A model generated the notes under the pieces. It saw nothing but the letters and a program-made list of their open reading frames with translations. It did no database searches and was not told where the DNA came from. The translations under genes were made by a program, and so were the position numbers. Shown piece after piece: positions 14,583 through 22,313 of a stretch of DNA of 35,039 nt (within the stretch, counting starts at the first letter, position 1; each line of letters opens with the position of its first letter). This stretch comes from an uncultured Christensenellaceae bacterium (GTDB taxonomy: Bacteria > Bacillota > Clostridia > Christensenellales > CAG-314), in contig CAJUIV010000017.1 in NCBI GenBank assembly GCA_910586905.1, forward strand, positions 1 through 35,039. Reading direction: 5' to 3'.

Positions 14583-14606
14583 AAAAAACACCGCCTGAAC
14601 AGGCGG
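14583..14606 (-). terminator. Attenuating terminator between SCIFF and its maturase
   Basis: Stem CCGCCT (14591-14596) with AGGCGG (14601-14606) and a four-base loop, followed on the minus strand by six T residues (complement of 14583-14588). It sits after the peptide gene and before the maturase ATG, so some read-through is needed for the maturase. Confidence 0.75.
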
Positions 14607-14628
14607 CGCTTTTAGTAATTCCTAATAA

Positions 14629-14775
14629 TTATTTATCTTCTTTTTCGCATTTTTGATTTGCAACGCCGCAGCTTGTTTTGCAAGCGGATTGGCAGGAAGT
14701 TTGGCATTCTCCGCAGCCGCCGTTTTTGGCGCTTTCGCAAAGATTACGCGTTTCAAGAGTTTGTATTCTTTTCAT
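14629..14775 (-). CDS. SCIFF ribosomally synthesised peptide precursor
   Basis: This 48-residue peptide is the substrate of the adjacent radical SAM maturase. Its core GGCGECQTSCQSACKTSC (residues 19-36) and the following GVANQKCE match the very conserved SCIFF family ('six cysteines in forty-five'). Cysteines are at 13, 21, 24, 28, 32, 36 and 43: the six expected ones plus an extra C13 in the leader (RNLCESAKN). The ATG at 14773-14775 follows AGGAGG eight bases away, and a near-consensus promoter lies upstream, so expression is probably high. The biological role of the cross-linked SCIFF product is not established in the family. Confidence 0.97.
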   Translation of the reverse strand: MKRIQTLETRNLCESAKNGGCGECQTSCQSACKTSCGVANQKCEKEDK

Positions 14776-14824
14776 TCGAGTTTCCTCCTAAATTCTAAAT
14801 AGCCTTTCGGCGTATTGTTTAACA

Positions 14825-14853
14825 AGTATATCACTCATCGCTACGATTGTCAA
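14825..14853 (-). promoter_or_regulatory. Near-consensus promoter of the SCIFF gene
   Basis: On the minus strand TTGACA (14848-14853), a 17-base spacer and TATACT (14825-14830), 11/12 matches. The predicted start near 14818 gives a 43-base leader. Confidence 0.85.
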
Positions 14854-14867
14854 CAAGTTTAATTTGT

Positions 14868-14897
14868 TTGACAAGCCCGTAGGCGTTATGATAGAAT
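14868..14897 (+). promoter_or_regulatory. Promoter of the Nudix / GNAT-ASCH operon
   Basis: TTGACA (14868-14873), an 18-base spacer and TAGAAT (14892-14897) preceded by TG-A (extended -10). Back to back with the SCIFF promoter, with 14 bases between the two -35 elements. Confidence 0.75.
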
Positions 14898-14926
14898 TTT
14901 TTTTAAAAAAGAAGATATATACAATT

Positions 14927-15472
14927 ATGGAGATTTTGGATTTATACGATGCGGACCGCAATCCGCTTGGTAAAACGATGATTCGCGGAGGAACGCAGCC
15001 TGCCGGCGCGTACCGTTTGGTTGTGCATATATGCATATTTTCATCCGACGGCAAAATGCTTTGTCAACGGCGCGTTTCCGATAAAAAAATTTATCCCGAT
15101 TTATGGGATATTTCCTGCGGCGGATGCGTGGACGCAGGAGAAACTTCGCGTCAAGGAGCGCTTCGCGAAACCAAGGAAGAGCTGGGGATAGATTTGCCCG
15201 TTGATATAGTCCCTTCTCTTACTGTACACTTTAATTACGGTTTCGACGACGTATATTGCGTTACGATGGACGCCGACGAAAACGCCGTACGATATCAGCG
15301 AGAGGAAGTTTCGGCTGTCAAGTGGCTGTCGAAAGAGGAAATATACGCTATGCTTGACGGCGGAGAGTTCGTTCCCTACGACAAAAACTATATCGGTTAT
15401 CTTTTTTATTGCCAACGTCATCGCGGATTAACCGACCGAGAAAGTACATTGACAGAATGCGGAGTCAAATGA
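14927..15472 (+). CDS. Nudix hydrolase
   Basis: This 181-residue protein has a complete Nudix box at residues 66-88 (G-x5-E72-x7-R80-E81-x3-E85-x-G87-I88), which binds Mg2+ and cleaves a nucleoside diphosphate linked to another group. The N-terminal part (ILDLYDADRNPLGKTMIRGG, CQRRVSDKKIYPDLWDISCGG) is like the YfcD/isopentenyl-diphosphate-isomerase-like Nudix group, whose substrates are mostly unknown. The start at 14927 was chosen because the longer frame begins inside the promoter; its ribosome-binding site is weak. Its TGA overlaps the ATG of the GNAT-ASCH gene (ATGA), so the two are made together. Confidence 0.9.
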   Translation: MEILDLYDADRNPLGKTMIRGGTQPAGAYRLVVHICIFSSDGKMLCQRRVSDKKIYPDLWDISCGGCVDAGETSRQGALRETKEELGIDLPVDIVPSLTVHFNYGFDDVYCVTMDADENAVRYQREEVSAVKWLSKEEIYAMLDGGEFVPYDKNYIGYLFYCQRHRGLTDRESTLTECGVK

Positions 15473-16359
15473 CAACTACAAGTTTACAAAACAGAATAAT
15501 TCAGGCGAAAAACGACGGTAAGTATATACAAACTTCTAGGCTTTTTCTTATGCCTCTTGATGTTTCCGACGCGGCGGAAGCGTTTAAATGGTGCGGCGAC
15601 CCGGACGTTACGGAATTTATGAATTATACGATTTACACAAACGTCTCCGATGTGGCTCAATGGATTTCCGAGGCGGGATATAATTGTTTCGGATTTTTTC
15701 TGCGTGAAAACGGACAGTTAATAGGCAGCGGCGACGTGCATCCTAATAAAAACGGCGCGTACGAACTGGGGTACAATCTTGCAAAAGCATATTGGGGCAA
15801 AGGGTATTGCACCGAGGCGAGCAAAGCGATGCTTGCGTACAGGGTTGCTCAAGGTTATAAAGATTTTGTCAGTGAACACGCTACGGATAACGTTCGCTCG
15901 GGCAGAGTTATTAAAAAGTGCGGTTTCGTTTTCCGCTCGGACGGTTCGTATACGACGTTCGACGGCACTCGTACGTTTAATTCGCGTAAATACATTTTAC
16001 GTATCGACAGCCGCAATATGGACGTTGACGGGCGTTGGTTCGAAAAGATAGTCGACGGGAGCAAAACAATCGAACTGCGTTTAAACGACGAAAAACGCCG
16101 CGGACTGAAAATCGGCGATTACGTTGTTTTAAACAATCTCTGTGAACATGGGGATTTACGCAAATGCGTTGTAAAAGTAACTGATTTGCATTATTTTAAC
16201 GATTTTAAAGAATTATACGCGTCGCTAGATATGAGTAAATGCGGTTACCCGAAATACGAAACGCCGAATCCCAACGATATGTTTTCGTACTATTCTGCAG
16301 AACGGCAATCGTTATGCGGCGTTGTGGGTATAGAGTTCGAATTTTTAGCCGCGGTTTAA
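15469..16359 (+). CDS. GNAT acetyltransferase fused to an ASCH domain
   Basis: The protein has 296 residues. Residues about 15-180 are a RimJ/RimL-type GNAT N-acetyltransferase: TSRLFLMPLDVSDAAEAFKW, IGSGDVHPN, ELGYNLAKAYWGKGYCTEA (acetyl-CoA pyrophosphate loop) and TDNVRSGRVIKKCGF. Residues 184-296 look like an ASCH domain: RWFEKIVDGSKTIELRL (K199, E202, R204), then RGLKIGDYVVL and a C-terminal GVVGIEFEFL. ASCH proteins bind RNA, and E. coli YqfB of this fold removes acetyl groups from N4-acetylcytidine. There is no stop or frameshift at the junction. Coupled by ATGA to the Nudix gene, with GGAG four bases before its ATG. The shared role is unknown; nucleotide or RNA acetylation is an inference. 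Confidence 0.82.
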   Translation: MTTTSLQNRIIQAKNDGKYIQTSRLFLMPLDVSDAAEAFKWCGDPDVTEFMNYTIYTNVSDVAQWISEAGYNCFGFFLRENGQLIGSGDVHPNKNGAYELGYNLAKAYWGKGYCTEASKAMLAYRVAQGYKDFVSEHATDNVRSGRVIKKCGFVFRSDGSYTTFDGTRTFNSRKYILRIDSRNMDVDGRWFEKIVDGSKTIELRLNDEKRRGLKIGDYVVLNNLCEHGDLRKCVVKVTDLHYFNDFKELYASLDMSKCGYPKYETPNPNDMFSYYSAERQSLCGVVGIEFEFLAAV

Positions 16360-16454
16360 AATACAAGTTGTCGAGTATAAAAACGGCGGTAAGTTTTTTT
16401 AGAAACGGCGATTAGTTTACGGTTTATAGTAAAAATCAAAAGTCGAATAAAATA

Positions 16455-16490
16455 TATAAAAAATGCTCGGCAAGATTTAATTGCCGAGCA
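16455..16490 (-). terminator. Terminator of the TetR-TerB operon
   Basis: Perfect 10-bp stem TGCTCGGCAA (16464-16473) with TTGCCGAGCA (16481-16490), followed on the minus strand by TTTTTT. It may also catch read-through from the GNAT-ASCH gene on the plus strand. Confidence 0.9.
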
Positions 16491-16504
16491 GTAACGTTAT
16501 TAAA

Positions 16505-16957
16505 TTATTTTATAAGTTGTTTTATCCAATTTTTCTCTTTAAGAGATATTTTACCGTCAATCGCGCAAATCATCATACATACTATTACAATATCGTCTTT
16601 CAGTTCGTCGTCGAGTTCGCCCAAGATATCAACCATTTCGTCGACGTTTCTTTTTAGTTCTGTGCTTTCCGTCTTTAAAAGTTTCACGGCTTTTTTAACG
16701 TCGTTGTAATCGATTTCTTCTCCGAAAAACGCGCGCAATAGAGGGTAACAAAGCGCATATTCCTCTTCGCTTATTCTTCCGTCCGCAACGATAGCTCCTA
16801 AAATAAAAGTGGAGTAAATCGCCGCTCCCGTCAATCCGTCTTTCGTTATATTCTTAAGGGCGGGTAGTATTTTCGCGGATTTTTTCGCTAAAATCACACC
16901 GTAACTCAGCGAGTCCAGCTGTTCGAATTCTTTACAAATCAAATTGAATTCTCTCAT
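16505..16957 (-). CDS. TerB-like (tellurite-resistance / co-chaperone fold) protein
   Basis: This 150-residue helical protein has two acidic repeats that mark the TerB/DjlA-like fold: ILGAIVADGRISEEEYALCYPLL (residues about 52-74) and MMICAIDGKISLKEKNWIKQL near the C-terminus. Conserved acidic residues in these loops bind a metal in known TerB proteins. It is small and soluble with no signal peptide. AAGGAG lies seven bases before the ATG. It follows the TetR gene by 18 bases and is presumably under its control. Tellurite resistance should not be assumed from the fold alone. Confidence 0.8.
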   Translation of the reverse strand: MREFNLICKEFEQLDSLSYGVILAKKSAKILPALKNITKDGLTGAAIYSTFILGAIVADGRISEEEYALCYPLLRAFFGEEIDYNDVKKAVKLLKTESTELKRNVDEMVDILGELDDELKDDIVIVCMMICAIDGKISLKEKNWIKQLIK

Positions 16958-16975
16958 GGTATTTCTCCTTATGTT

Positions 16976-17557
16976 TTATCTTTCCAAACTTTTTATTCCG
17001 TATAATACTATCCCGCCTATTTCCTTTGAAAGTTCTTCAAGCGGTACATTACGGTCCGAGTTGAACCAATGCTGGTAAACCGATAATATTCCCGAAGTAA
17101 CGAACTGCGCGGCAATTTCCAATTTTTTGCTTCCCTGAAAAGCCACTTTGCTTTTTTCCAATTCGTTTTTCACAAGTTCGGTCATAGATTCTACCAATTT
17201 CCGTATAATGTAAGATTTTGCGTCTAATTTTATAAGATTGCTGTATAATTCCAAATTGCTGTTTATTATTTCCGTTAGAATATCGAAAATTTGCTGAGGA
17301 TTCTCGAAGTTTTTTTGAAAATCCAATTTTTGTATAGATTCGTTCCAAAGTTTTACTAAATCGTTTTCAAGCTCTTCGCGCAATTCGTAAATTCCGCTGT
17401 AGTAGTTGTACACGGTTTTTCTGTCTACGTCGGCGGCGTCGGCTATATCTTTTACGGAAATATCGTTGTAATCTTTTTCCGCAAGTAGTTTTATAAAAGC
17501 GTTTCTAATTGCTTTTTTCGTTTTAATTACTCTGCGGTCGATTTTTTTCTCTTCCAT
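16976..17557 (-). CDS. TetR-family transcriptional regulator
   Basis: This 193-residue protein has an N-terminal TetR helix-turn-helix (RVIKTKKAIRNAFIKLLAEKD, then ISVKDIADAADVDRKTVYNYY, residues about 8-52). It has a helical C-terminal ligand/dimer domain of the TetR_C type common in Firmicute AcrR/DhaS-like regulators. AAGGAG precedes the ATG by seven bases. It heads a two-gene operon with the TerB-like gene. A palindrome overlapping its -10 region suggests autorepression. The inducing ligand is unknown. Confidence 0.92.
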   Translation of the reverse strand: MEEKKIDRRVIKTKKAIRNAFIKLLAEKDYNDISVKDIADAADVDRKTVYNYYSGIYELREELENDLVKLWNESIQKLDFQKNFENPQQIFDILTEIINSNLELYSNLIKLDAKSYIIRKLVESMTELVKNELEKSKVAFQGSKKLEIAAQFVTSGILSVYQHWFNSDRNVPLEELSKEIGGIVLYGIKSLER

Positions 17558-17586
17558 ATGTTATCTCCTTCGTTTGTATTGTAAGT

Positions 17587-17604
17587 TTAGTATAACGTAA
17601 CTAA
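17587..17604 (-). promoter_or_regulatory. Putative TetR operator overlapping the promoter -10
   Basis: TTAGT (17587-17591) and ACTAA (17600-17604) form an inverted repeat with an 8-base spacer. The minus-strand -10 TATACT (17589-17594) lies within it. The -35 is poor. The position, about 30 bases upstream of the TetR ATG, suits autoregulation. Confidence 0.4.
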
Positions 17605-17894
17605 CTGAATATAACTTTGATTTTTATTCTGAACGGTTGTTTTCTTAAATCGAATATGAATTTTGAATGTCGAACTTCCGTTAATTTCAGCGCGGCTAAT
17701 CAACAAATGAGAATTATATTTATTTCGAGAAATATCGCAACCGCAAAATTCGTTGTATTTTGCGGAATAATTTAATAATAACGGATATAATTAGATTTGT
17801 TTCACGATTTTAACCGAAATCGATGAAAAATAGAGAAAAACACCGATTATATTTCAGATGATGCGGAAATAAAGAAAAAAATTAAAAAAATAGG
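17605..17894. other. AT-rich intergenic stretch with one perfect hairpin
   Basis: No gene is supported. A perfect 9-bp hairpin, CCGCAAAAT (17741-17749) with ATTTTGCGG (17757-17765), stands alone without a T-run on either strand. It may be a protein-binding site or part of a small RNA. Confidence 0.5.
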
Positions 17895-17923
17895 TTTACA
17901 TTACACAGGTTATTAGATATAAT
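17895..17923 (+). promoter_or_regulatory. Strong promoter of the comEA-comEC-holA-lspA operon
   Basis: TTTACA (17895-17900), a 17-base spacer and TATAAT (17918-17923), 11/12 matches. It is the only clear promoter I see before the operon. Confidence 0.8.
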
Positions 17924-17929
17924 ATTTGT

Positions 17930-18152
17930 ATCATACGCCCTGCCTTGTACGATTAGTTTTACATTTGCGTCAACTACGTTTCGTAAAAGGGAATTGCGTT
18001 CGGAAATTGAGTCAGATTTACTACGGCTTAACAATAAAAGTCAAAAGAGCTTGTCTCTCCGTAAAAGACGGATATTTTCGACAGATTACCCACCTGTTTT
18101 TTTCAGGTTGAACCCAAGTAAAACACGGCTATGGCGGGGTTTTACGCGAAAG
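17930..18152 (+). other. Long untranslated leader of the com operon
   Basis: About 220 bases from the predicted start to the ComEA-like ATG. It holds CCGT-AAAAG-ACGG (18059-18071), ACCTG/CAGGT around seven T residues (about 18090-18107), and GTAAAAC (18118-18124) pairing with GTTTTAC (18139-18145), which ends seven bases before the ATG. The gene has no good Shine-Dalgarno site, so this last hairpin could gate translation. I recognise no riboswitch class. Confidence 0.4.
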
Positions 18153-18656
18153 ATGAAAAGATTTATCGGTTTTGTTTTACTTTTAATTTTATGCTGCGCG
18201 TTGTGCGCTTGCGATTATCCGCTCAAAGAAGTAGAGCTGCCCAATAAATCTATGCCCGTAAACACGGTGTATATTTCGGGCGCGGTCAAAAACGACGGAT
18301 ATTTCGAGCTGGAAGCGGGCGCGGACTATTTTGCTTTGGCAAGCGCGGCGGGGATGTTAGCCGAAACACTTATGCCTGATAATCCGTCGCTTGTCGTAGA
18401 CGGAAAGATAACGACGATTGTATTTGATTTTATCCACAACGGAATTGCAACCGACAGCATAAACGTAAACGGAGTACTTGTTACCAATCGTTTCCCGATT
18501 GACTGCGTTTCGTGCGAAATAATCGATAAACTTGCCGATTATATCGAATATAACGGAGTTATCGCCAATAGGCGCGAATTAAAAATCGCTCTCGGCGACG
18601 ACTACGAAGATAATTATTATAAATTTTTTATAAGCGAGCAGGATTATGAAGCGTAA
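18153..18656 (+). CDS. ComEA-like SLBB lipoprotein
   Basis: The protein has 167 residues. The ATG at 18153 starts a clear lipoprotein signal (MKRFIGFVLLLILCCALCAC, lipobox L-C-A-C). Residues about 38-70 (NTVYISGAVKNDGYFELEAG) match the SLBB domain of ComEA. The C-terminal part (IIDKLADYIEYNGVIANRREL) aligns with the position of the ComEA helix-hairpin-helix DNA-binding repeat, but the LPGIG turn that contacts DNA is missing. Typical ComEA is held by a TM helix; this one is a lipoprotein. It overlaps comEC by 11 bases, the usual comEA-comEC order, which supports a role in DNA uptake. The longer frame to 17994 lies in the leader. Confidence 0.75.
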   Translation: MKRFIGFVLLLILCCALCACDYPLKEVELPNKSMPVNTVYISGAVKNDGYFELEAGADYFALASAAGMLAETLMPDNPSLVVDGKITTIVFDFIHNGIATDSINVNGVLVTNRFPIDCVSCEIIDKLADYIEYNGVIANRRELKIALGDDYEDNYYKFFISEQDYEA

Positions 18657-20799
18657 ACTCGTCAATTTCCGAGCCTCGCTGTTTGCCGTAATCGGAGTAA
18701 TTTTAGGCGTTTTTGCTTTTTACGAAATTCTTTTCGGAGATTTTTATTTTTTAATCGTTTCGTTATCATTGTGTTTAGTGTTCGGTATAGTAACCTTTAT
18801 TTTAAAACGAAAAGCGTGGAAAATAAGTGTATTCGTACTTGTTTTTATGATGCTGGGTTTTGTCGTATCGCAGCTGTATTACGCCAATCGCGTTAAAAAC
18901 GAAACGTTGGGAGTTTCGGCGGAAATAACCGGCAGAGTAACCGACGTCGCGCAAAACGGCGACGGCGAAACGAGATGGCGTTATTTGGACGGCTGTTCGG
19001 GCAAAGACGGTACGGCTTTCGACGGTAGGGTTAAAGTTATATTCGTAGGTCAAAGCGAATTGAATCTTTCGGTCGGCGACGTAGTTACCGTAAGAGGCAC
19101 GATGTATTCGGTTTATCCCTTTAAAAGCGACGTAAATTCTTCGTATCTACGCGAAGATTACCGTTACGAGATGAACGACGCGGTTTTGATTTCGAAACGC
19201 GAAGGAAAACTCAAATTGGACGAAATTATACGCCGTTACGTTTACGACACGGTAAAGGGTTATATGCCCGAAAACGCAGATTTGGCTTATTCGCTGATTA
19301 CCGGCGATAAAGACGCGTTATCTAAGGATATTTCGCAAACGTTTTCTCGCGCAGGTATAGCGCATTTGCTGGCAGTCAGCGGCTTGCACGTAGGTTTCGT
19401 AGTCGCTACGTTAGCGTTCGTTCTCAAAAAGTTTCGTTTGCCTGCGGTAGCGGAAGGGTTGCTTGTTATAACGCCGACTGTTTTTTACGCTTATGCGTGT
19501 GGTTTTACTCCGTCCGTAATGCGCGCTGTTATAATGGCTGCTTGCAGTTATCTTGCAAAGATAGCTCTCGGAAAATACGACGCGTTAACGTCGCTGTCTT
19601 GGGCGGCGCTTATAATACTGATTATTTCTCCTTTTTATTTATTTGACGCAGGCTTCCAAATGTCGGTTCTTTCCGTGTTCGGAATAGTTACTCTGCACAA
19701 GTCTTTCGTAAGAATTTTAACTCGCCGTAAATTACCGCGCGTATTAAAGTCCGTTTTAAACGCGTTATCGATTTCTTTGACGTGTTCCTTAGCTACTCTT
19801 TTTACCGTTTCGGCGAATTACGGTGAAATTCCGCTTTTGGGCGTATTCGTAAATATTTTAGCTATTCCGACGGTTTCCGTAGCGTTCGTTATCTGTTTAG
19901 TGGGTTTATTGCCATCGTTTTTTCATTACGCGCTGTGGCTTTCCGATAAAATTTTAAAATGTGTATTGTATTTTGCCTCAGCCGTTTCCCGTTTCGATTT
20001 CGCTACGGCGTCATTTCCAAGTTTACCGGTCAGCGTAATTGTGCTTGCGGTTTGGTTTTTCGTTATCGGCGGTTACGTCAATTTGCGGAAAGTAGGCAAA
20101 ATTGTCGTCAATTCCGTTTGCGCCGTGTTACTGTCCGTATGCGTCGGTTTGGCGTTTTTGCCTAAAAACTGTCAAACGCAGGCGTTCGTCGCTTTCGGAT
20201 ACGGAGAATCTTTGTGCGTCGTATCTTCTCCCGACGGCGAAATCTCCATTGTTGGCAGTTTCGATAATCCGTATGCAGTAAACAGCGTTTTAAACTACGT
20301 TCAAAAACTGAAAATATCGTCTTGTAATTTGTATTTCGTTAATCGCGCGGACAGCAATCCTCTTTTGGTGTCTAAATTTGTCGAACGTTTACCGATAAAA
20401 AACGCATACGCGTTGGATTTCAGCGGTAATTATCAGTTGGACGAATATTTAAATTCACAAAATATCACCGTCGTTCAGCAAATCAAAAATACCGAAACGG
20501 GTAACGGCGTTATCGTTCGTTCGGTATACGACGGCGGTTTTGCGGGCGTTTTGATAAAGTCCGGCGAGTTAACGGTTGCATTGGTTTGCGGCGAAGGAGT
20601 CGTGGAAAACAATTTTTTAAATATAATTTCTTATGCAGACGTATACGTTTTAAAAAATGCCAATAAAAATTACTCGGATTCATCTATAACGACTCTAAGC
20701 CGTTATCAGTCTTCTTACGCGTATAATTACGGCGCAAATAAGTACGGGAACTTTACAATTACGCAAATTGGTGATAAAATACAGCTATCGTTTAGATAG
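18646..20799 (+). CDS. comEC: ComEC/Rec2 DNA-uptake channel protein with degenerate MBL domain
   Basis: The protein has 717 residues. The N-terminal membrane part (DUF4131-like, first three helices) is followed by an OB-like soluble segment and the ComEC competence core. The signature SRAGIAHLLAVSGLHVGF (residues about 235-252) and CGFTPSVMRA mark the core, with about ten TM helices. The C-terminal 200 residues keep the outline of the metallo-beta-lactamase domain (FVAFGYGESLCVVSSPDGE), but the HxHxDH zinc motif is absent: the region reads SSCNLYFVNRADSNPLL. The channel is therefore probably intact while the nuclease-like site is not. It lies between the comEA-like gene and holA, as in many Firmicutes. 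Confidence 0.92.
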   Translation: MKRKLVNFRASLFAVIGVILGVFAFYEILFGDFYFLIVSLSLCLVFGIVTFILKRKAWKISVFVLVFMMLGFVVSQLYYANRVKNETLGVSAEITGRVTDVAQNGDGETRWRYLDGCSGKDGTAFDGRVKVIFVGQSELNLSVGDVVTVRGTMYSVYPFKSDVNSSYLREDYRYEMNDAVLISKREGKLKLDEIIRRYVYDTVKGYMPENADLAYSLITGDKDALSKDISQTFSRAGIAHLLAVSGLHVGFVVATLAFVLKKFRLPAVAEGLLVITPTVFYAYACGFTPSVMRAVIMAACSYLAKIALGKYDALTSLSWAALIILIISPFYLFDAGFQMSVLSVFGIVTLHKSFVRILTRRKLPRVLKSVLNALSISLTCSLATLFTVSANYGEIPLLGVFVNILAIPTVSVAFVICLVGLLPSFFHYALWLSDKILKCVLYFASAVSRFDFATASFPSLPVSVIVLAVWFFVIGGYVNLRKVGKIVVNSVCAVLLSVCVGLAFLPKNCQTQAFVAFGYGESLCVVSSPDGEISIVGSFDNPYAVNSVLNYVQKLKISSCNLYFVNRADSNPLLVSKFVERLPIKNAYALDFSGNYQLDEYLNSQNITVVQQIKNTETGNGVIVRSVYDGGFAGVLIKSGELTVALVCGEGVVENNFLNIISYADVYVLKNANKNYSDSSITTLSRYQSSYAYNYGANKYGNFTITQIGDKIQLSFR

Positions 20800-20811
20800 G
20801 AGGACTCGCGC

Positions 20812-21765
20812 TTGATAAGATTTCTCGATATGAGAGACAAACTTAAAAACGGCGATTATCCCGCGTTGTGCGTTTTCGGCAGCGACGCGTGGGTAAAGCG
20901 TAAAGCCGTGTCCAACGTCTTCGAGCGTTTTAACGTTACGGACGACGGTTTTAGCGTCGACTATCTGGACGCGCCGACTGTATCGGATATCAAGCTCGCT
21001 TGTTCTACGCCATCGATGTTTTGCGATAAAAAACTGGTAGTGTGTGAAAATTTCGTTTTTCCGGAAGGCGGAAAGGCGCAGGATATAAAACGTCAGCTCG
21101 CGGATTTTTTAAGAAACGCCGACGGAAGTTTTTGTCTGGTTTTCGTAACCGATACCGATAAAAATTTCGATTTTGACGGTATAGAAAAAATAAATTGCAA
21201 CCGCTTGGATAAAGACAGCGTTTCGAAGTGGATAATTTCTTACTGCAAACGGCAACAGGTAACGGTAGATAAATTGTGCGCGGAAAAACTTGCAGTTTAC
21301 TGTTTAAACGATATGGCGCGCGTTTCCGTAGAAACTCAAAAACTTTTAGATTACGGAGAATTTACCGTCGAGGCTGTCGAAAGCCTGGTGCACAAGGACG
21401 CCGAATACGTAGTTTACGATTTGTCGGGTTGTATAGCCGACAAAAACGTTGCCCGCGCAATCGAATTATATCGCGGCTTGATTGCTCGCGGAGAAGAAAA
21501 CAGAGCGTTGTTTTCTTTGCTGTATAATTTTTACCGCCGTGTATATTACGTTAAAACGTCCGCTTATTCCACCGAGGAAACCGCGTCTTATCTAGGCGTC
21601 AAAGCGGGCGCTGTGGGCTTTGCGAAAGAAACGGCTAAAAAGTATAAACCGATGCAGTTAAAAAAAGCGTTAGAATACTTTGAGCAGGCGGACGCTCGGC
21701 TGCGCTCGTTTCTTGACGAGAACGAAGTCATGAATATGCTTATAATGCAACTTATCTCATTGTAG
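20812..21765 (+). CDS. holA: DNA polymerase III delta subunit
   Basis: This 317-residue clamp-loader subunit opens the beta sliding clamp at the replication fork. The N-terminal AAA+-like domain (PALCVFGSDAWVKRKAV, MFCDKKLVVCENF, DLVFVTDTDK-like strand) and the helical C-terminal collar (YDLSGCIADKNVARAIELYRGLI, NRALFSLLYNFYRRV) follow the HolA pattern at normal length. The start is TTG: AGGAGG at 20798-20803 is eight bases before it, while the next ATG (20830) has no site. It sits 12 bases after comEC, the classical Firmicute position. Confidence 0.93.
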   Translation: MIRFLDMRDKLKNGDYPALCVFGSDAWVKRKAVSNVFERFNVTDDGFSVDYLDAPTVSDIKLACSTPSMFCDKKLVVCENFVFPEGGKAQDIKRQLADFLRNADGSFCLVFVTDTDKNFDFDGIEKINCNRLDKDSVSKWIISYCKRQQVTVDKLCAEKLAVYCLNDMARVSVETQKLLDYGEFTVEAVESLVHKDAEYVVYDLSGCIADKNVARAIELYRGLIARGEENRALFSLLYNFYRRVYYVKTSAYSTEETASYLGVKAGAVGFAKETAKKYKPMQLKKALEYFEQADARLRSFLDENEVMNMLIMQLISL

Positions 21766-21776
21766 GAGGAATCGAT

Positions 21777-22313
21777 TTGTTTAACAAGCTCCGCGCTAAT
21801 TACAGTTTATCTAACGTTTTGATACGTATACTGTTCGTTTTGACTTTCGTATTTTGCAACTGGCAAGAGTTTTTGGGAGTTGTAGTAAGTATGAACGGCG
21901 TTTTCGCGTCAGGCGGTGTGGCTTTCAGCGGCAGTGTAAAATTGTTTTTGGCGCTTATGTCGGCGGCGCTATTGGGCACGATTTTGATGTTCGTAGTACC
22001 TTTGCTTGCCAATTTGTTTTTAAACGTAGCCAAAATTTACAGCGTTCCGCGCGCCGAATATTGTCTTTTAGTTCATTTATTCTGTTCGATAGGATTTTTG
22101 ATTTGCGGTCTGTTGAACTTGATAAATCTGTTTACGCCCGTATTGCTGGTTTGGGGCGGCGTGATATTTCCGTTTGCGGTTGCGGCGGGATGCAGTTTCG
22201 CGTTTTATAAAGTTACGGCAAAATTATATTTCAACGACGTTACGGTCGTCAATTATTTCAAATATTCGCTTATAGCTTTCGCTGTTTTGGCGTTTCTTTT
22301 GGAGGTACTATGA
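21777..22313 (+). CDS. Small membrane protein with five predicted TM segments, unknown function
   Basis: This 178-residue, very hydrophobic protein has about five TM helices (roughly residues 11-29, 50-81, 92-115, 121-143 and 158-177) and no recognised motif. It starts with TTG, preceded by AGGAGG at seven bases (21764-21769). It is embedded in the com-lsp operon and its stop overlaps the ATG of the peptidase gene (ATGA). The tight coupling suggests that it and the peptidase work at the same membrane. Confidence 0.75.
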   Translation: MFNKLRANYSLSNVLIRILFVLTFVFCNWQEFLGVVVSMNGVFASGGVAFSGSVKLFLALMSAALLGTILMFVVPLLANLFLNVAKIYSVPRAEYCLLVHLFCSIGFLICGLLNLINLFTPVLLVWGGVIFPFAVAAGCSFAFYKVTAKLYFNDVTVVNYFKYSLIAFAVLAFLLEVL

